Positions 4,503 to 6,388 of a stretch of 6,388 nt of DNA are shown piece after piece. Source of the stretch: Candidatus Altarchaeales archaeon WOR_SM1_86-2. Its GTDB lineage: Archaea > Altiarchaeota > Altiarchaeia > IMC4 > MCBC01. Each line of letters begins with the position of its first letter. Within the stretch, counting starts at the first letter, position 1. The DNA lies in the NCBI GenBank assembly GCA_001723855.1, contig MCBC01000077.1, positions 1-6,388 of the forward strand. The letters are read 5' to 3'. Under the pieces are notes generated by a model. That model saw only the letters and a program-made list of their open reading frames with translations. It was not told where the DNA came from and did no database searches. The position numbers and the translations under genes are program-made.

Positions 4503-6388
4503 CCAATAGCGGGCAGAGTAAAGGTAAACGTACTCCCTGTACCCGGTTCACTTTCAACCCATATTTTTCCGTGATGCGCGTCAATTATATTTTTGCATAT
4601 TGATAACCCCAACCCCGTTCCGCCATATTTGCTGCTTACCTGGAAAAATAGATTAAATATCTTTTTCTGGTTTCCTTCTGAAATACCTGTTCCCGTATCC
4701 TCTACATAAACAATAATATCATTTTTCATTCTTTTTGCCCCGATAATTATTTTCCCATTATCTGGCGTGAATCTAATCGCATTTCCAATGAGATTCTCCA
4801 TAACCTGATTTATGCGGTCTTTATCACAATTAACTAACAATGATTCAGGGTATTTTTTCATAAGAGTAATTTGTTTTTCCCTTGCTAAAAGTTCCATGCT
4901 GCCTGCGGAATTTTCAATAATCTCACTAATATTATTCTTACTAAACTCAAATCTTAATACACCTGCTCTCATCTTGGATATAGTCGTTATATCATCAGTT
5001 AGCCTGATGAGTCTGTTTGTGCCAATATGTATGATTTCAACACTCTCTCTTTGTTTTTCGGTGAGTTCTCCAAAATACCCATCTAATAGTAATTGGCTTT
5101 GGACTTTCACAGGTGTCAGTGGATTTTGAAGTTCATGGGTTACCGAACTGAAAAATTCATCCTTCATTCTGTCTATCTCTTTTAATTCTTTCATTGCATT
5201 TTGTAACTCCTCTTCTGCCTCCTTGCGCTTGGTGATGTCAATTGCCGTGGCAGCCATAAACAAGGGTTTACCCTTTTCGTCTTTAATTGTTACACCATTC
5301 ATCAGCATAGGAAACGCTGAGCCATCCTTGTGCTTGTGCCACACCTCCAGGGATGTATAATTTCCGGTCTCCTGCAGTTTTTTATTTATCTCGATAACTT
5401 CCTTTAATTGCTCCTTGGTATGGAATATGCTTAAGTTTTTGCCAATAAGTTCATCCGGCTTGTATCCATGCACACCTGCAAAGTATTCATTGAGGTACTT
5501 AATATTTCCGGCGAGGTCAACAATAGCAATACCAGAATTTGCGTTGTCTGATATGGTTTTAAACTTCCTTATTTCATCCTCTGCCTGCTTGCGCTCGGTG
5601 ACGTCTTCAATGGCGAGAAGAGTCATCTCCGCTCTCCCTGCCTCTTTATACAGGCGCCGAGCATTCAGAAGCATTACCCGTCTGCCAATGGTGGGGAACT
5701 CGTGTTCAACTTCGAAGTTTTCAAAGTGGGCATTCTCGGGAATAATCTCCTCCAGCAGCTCGCGCAGCTTGGGAATATCCCACTGGCGATTTCCTAATTC
5801 ATAGATATGCTTATTCTGTATCTCTTTTGGCGATACTTTGAAAATCTTGTAGAAGGACCTATTAGCCCTGATTACTCTCAGATATGAATCAAGCACCACA
5901 AGTGGTTCTTGCACCGTCTCTATGATACTTTCGGCATATTCATGAGCCTCTTTAACCTCCTCTAAACTGCGTTTAATCTGGTCAATATCAAATAATGCAA
6001 TTACTGCCCCTTTGATCTTGTTCTCATCGGTCCTGTAGGGTCTTATCTGCAGTAAATGCCACCTGCCGTTCTTATCCCGTATCTCAAGTTCCTTTACATG
6101 GGGCGTGTCCATTACCTCCAGGAGCATTTGTTCGATATCGGGGATGTCAATCTTTAACTTGATGTCATTAATGCGTCGCCCGATGTCGGCGGGGATGGCA
6201 TTAAGCACCTTTTCTGCCGCGGGTGTTGCCCGCCGGATAATCAGGTCGGTTCTCACTATGACGATTGGTATGTCAACACTGGTTAAAAGGTTAATCATGT
6301 CGTTGTTAATCTCGCTTAATTGAATATTCCTGTTTCGCAGTTCCTCGTTAAGCGTGTTCAATTCCTCGTTACTGGATTGTAGTTCCTC
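4499..6388 (-). CDS. Multi-PAS histidine kinase, C-terminal part of a CheR/CheB-PAS-type fusion (5' end outside window)
   Basis: The frame is open to the window edge, so the gene is partial, with 629 codons visible. Numbering starts at the TTG codon at 6361; a start there is unlikely because nine more codons (EELQSSNEE) continue the same heptad coiled coil. That coil, reading NEELQSSNEEL and NTLNEEL, is typical of the linker after CheR methyltransferase domains in CheB/CheR-PAS fusions. PAS 1 (about 22-128) has the family's NLLTSVDIPIV, RRATPAAE and IPADIGR. PAS 2 (139-258) has ETVQEPLVVLD, YELGNRQWDIP and FEVEHEFP. PAS 3 (263-382) follows. The HisKA domain has the phospho-acceptor His409 in THELQNPLTP. 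The ATPase has its N-box at NLIGNAIRFTP (523-533), DTGTGI (555-560) and GGTGLGLS (580-587). All kinase motifs are intact, so autophosphorylation is expected. No transmembrane segment is seen in the visible part. There is no response regulator in the window. Confidence 0.93.
   Translation of the reverse strand, partial: EELQSSNEELNTLNEELRNRNIQLSEINNDMINLLTSVDIPIVIVRTDLIIRRATPAAEKVLNAIPADIGRRINDIKLKIDIPDIEQMLLEVMDTPHVKELEIRDKNGRWHLLQIRPYRTDENKIKGAVIALFDIDQIKRSLEEVKEAHEYAESIIETVQEPLVVLDSYLRVIRANRSFYKIFKVSPKEIQNKHIYELGNRQWDIPKLRELLEEIIPENAHFENFEVEHEFPTIGRRVMLLNARRLYKEAGRAEMTLLAIEDVTERKQAEDEIRKFKTISDNANSGIAIVDLAGNIKYLNEYFAGVHGYKPDELIGKNLSIFHTKEQLKEVIEINKKLQETGNYTSLEVWHKHKDGSAFPMLMNGVTIKDEKGKPLFMAATAIDITKRKEAEEELQNAMKELKEIDRMKDEFFSSVTHELQNPLTPVKVQSQLLLDGYFGELTEKQRESVEIIHIGTNRLIRLTDDITTISKMRAGVLRFEFSKNNISEIIENSAGSMELLAREKQITLMKKYPESLLVNCDKDRINQVMENLIGNAIRFTPDNGKIIIGAKRMKNDIIVYVEDTGTGISEGNQKKIFNLFFQVSSKYGGTGLGLSICKNIIDAHHGKIWVESEPGTGSTFTFTLPAIG

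Noticed and set aside
5210..5605. Two similar DNA stretches in the kinase, near 5210-5240 and 5577-5605
   Set aside because: They encode the usual DITKRKEAEEE and DVTERKQAEDE linkers that end PAS domains, so the likeness is ordinary for the family.
5415..5804. Plus-strand open frame of 129 codons opposite the kinase
   Set aside because: The serine- and arginine-rich translation is typical of an antisense shadow, and the kinase on the other strand has full domain support.

Overview
The window looks archaeal, most likely a mesophilic euryarchaeon of the methanogen/ANME kind; that placement is inference. Supporting signs are a divergent cis-prenyltransferase paired with a UbiA-family prenyltransferase, starts without clear Shine-Dalgarno sequences, TATA/BRE-like boxes close to start codons, a stand-alone 7-TM domain of the type usually joined to histidine kinases, and a CheR-type PAS histidine kinase fusion. 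Base composition is AT-rich, with some GC-richer patches.

Layout. Three minus-strand genes lie head to tail. In transcription order they are a cis-prenyltransferase (2303 to 1644), a UbiA-family integral-membrane prenyltransferase that overlaps it slightly (to 788), and a 7-TM protein with no output domain (729 to 37). The first two look translationally coupled: one makes a prenyl diphosphate and the other could transfer it. A gene-poor region of about 630 bp (2304-2937) follows. It holds a possible uppS promoter, a GC-rich foldable element with competing stems, two tandem TATA-like boxes, an array of imperfect repeats of about 52 bp, and the promoter and leader of the next gene. A plus-strand gene (2938-4311) encodes a secreted alpha/beta hydrolase. 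Converging on it from the right is a minus-strand multi-PAS histidine kinase (4499 to beyond 6388). The kinase is cut by the window edge, and its visible N-terminus carries the coiled-coil linker typical of CheB/CheR-PAS fusions. Between the two convergent genes is a short, frameshifted coding remnant that starts in an ATGA overlap with the kinase stop.

Functional picture. The prenyl gene pair suggests polyprenyl or quinone-like/ether lipid synthesis. The 7-TM protein and the kinase are signal-transduction parts, but nothing in the sequence links them directly. The strongest candidates for something undescribed are the structured and repetitive intergenic region, the divergent cis-prenyltransferase/UbiA pair, and the orphan 7-TM sensor. 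I see no CRISPR array, tRNA, rRNA or intact mobile element.
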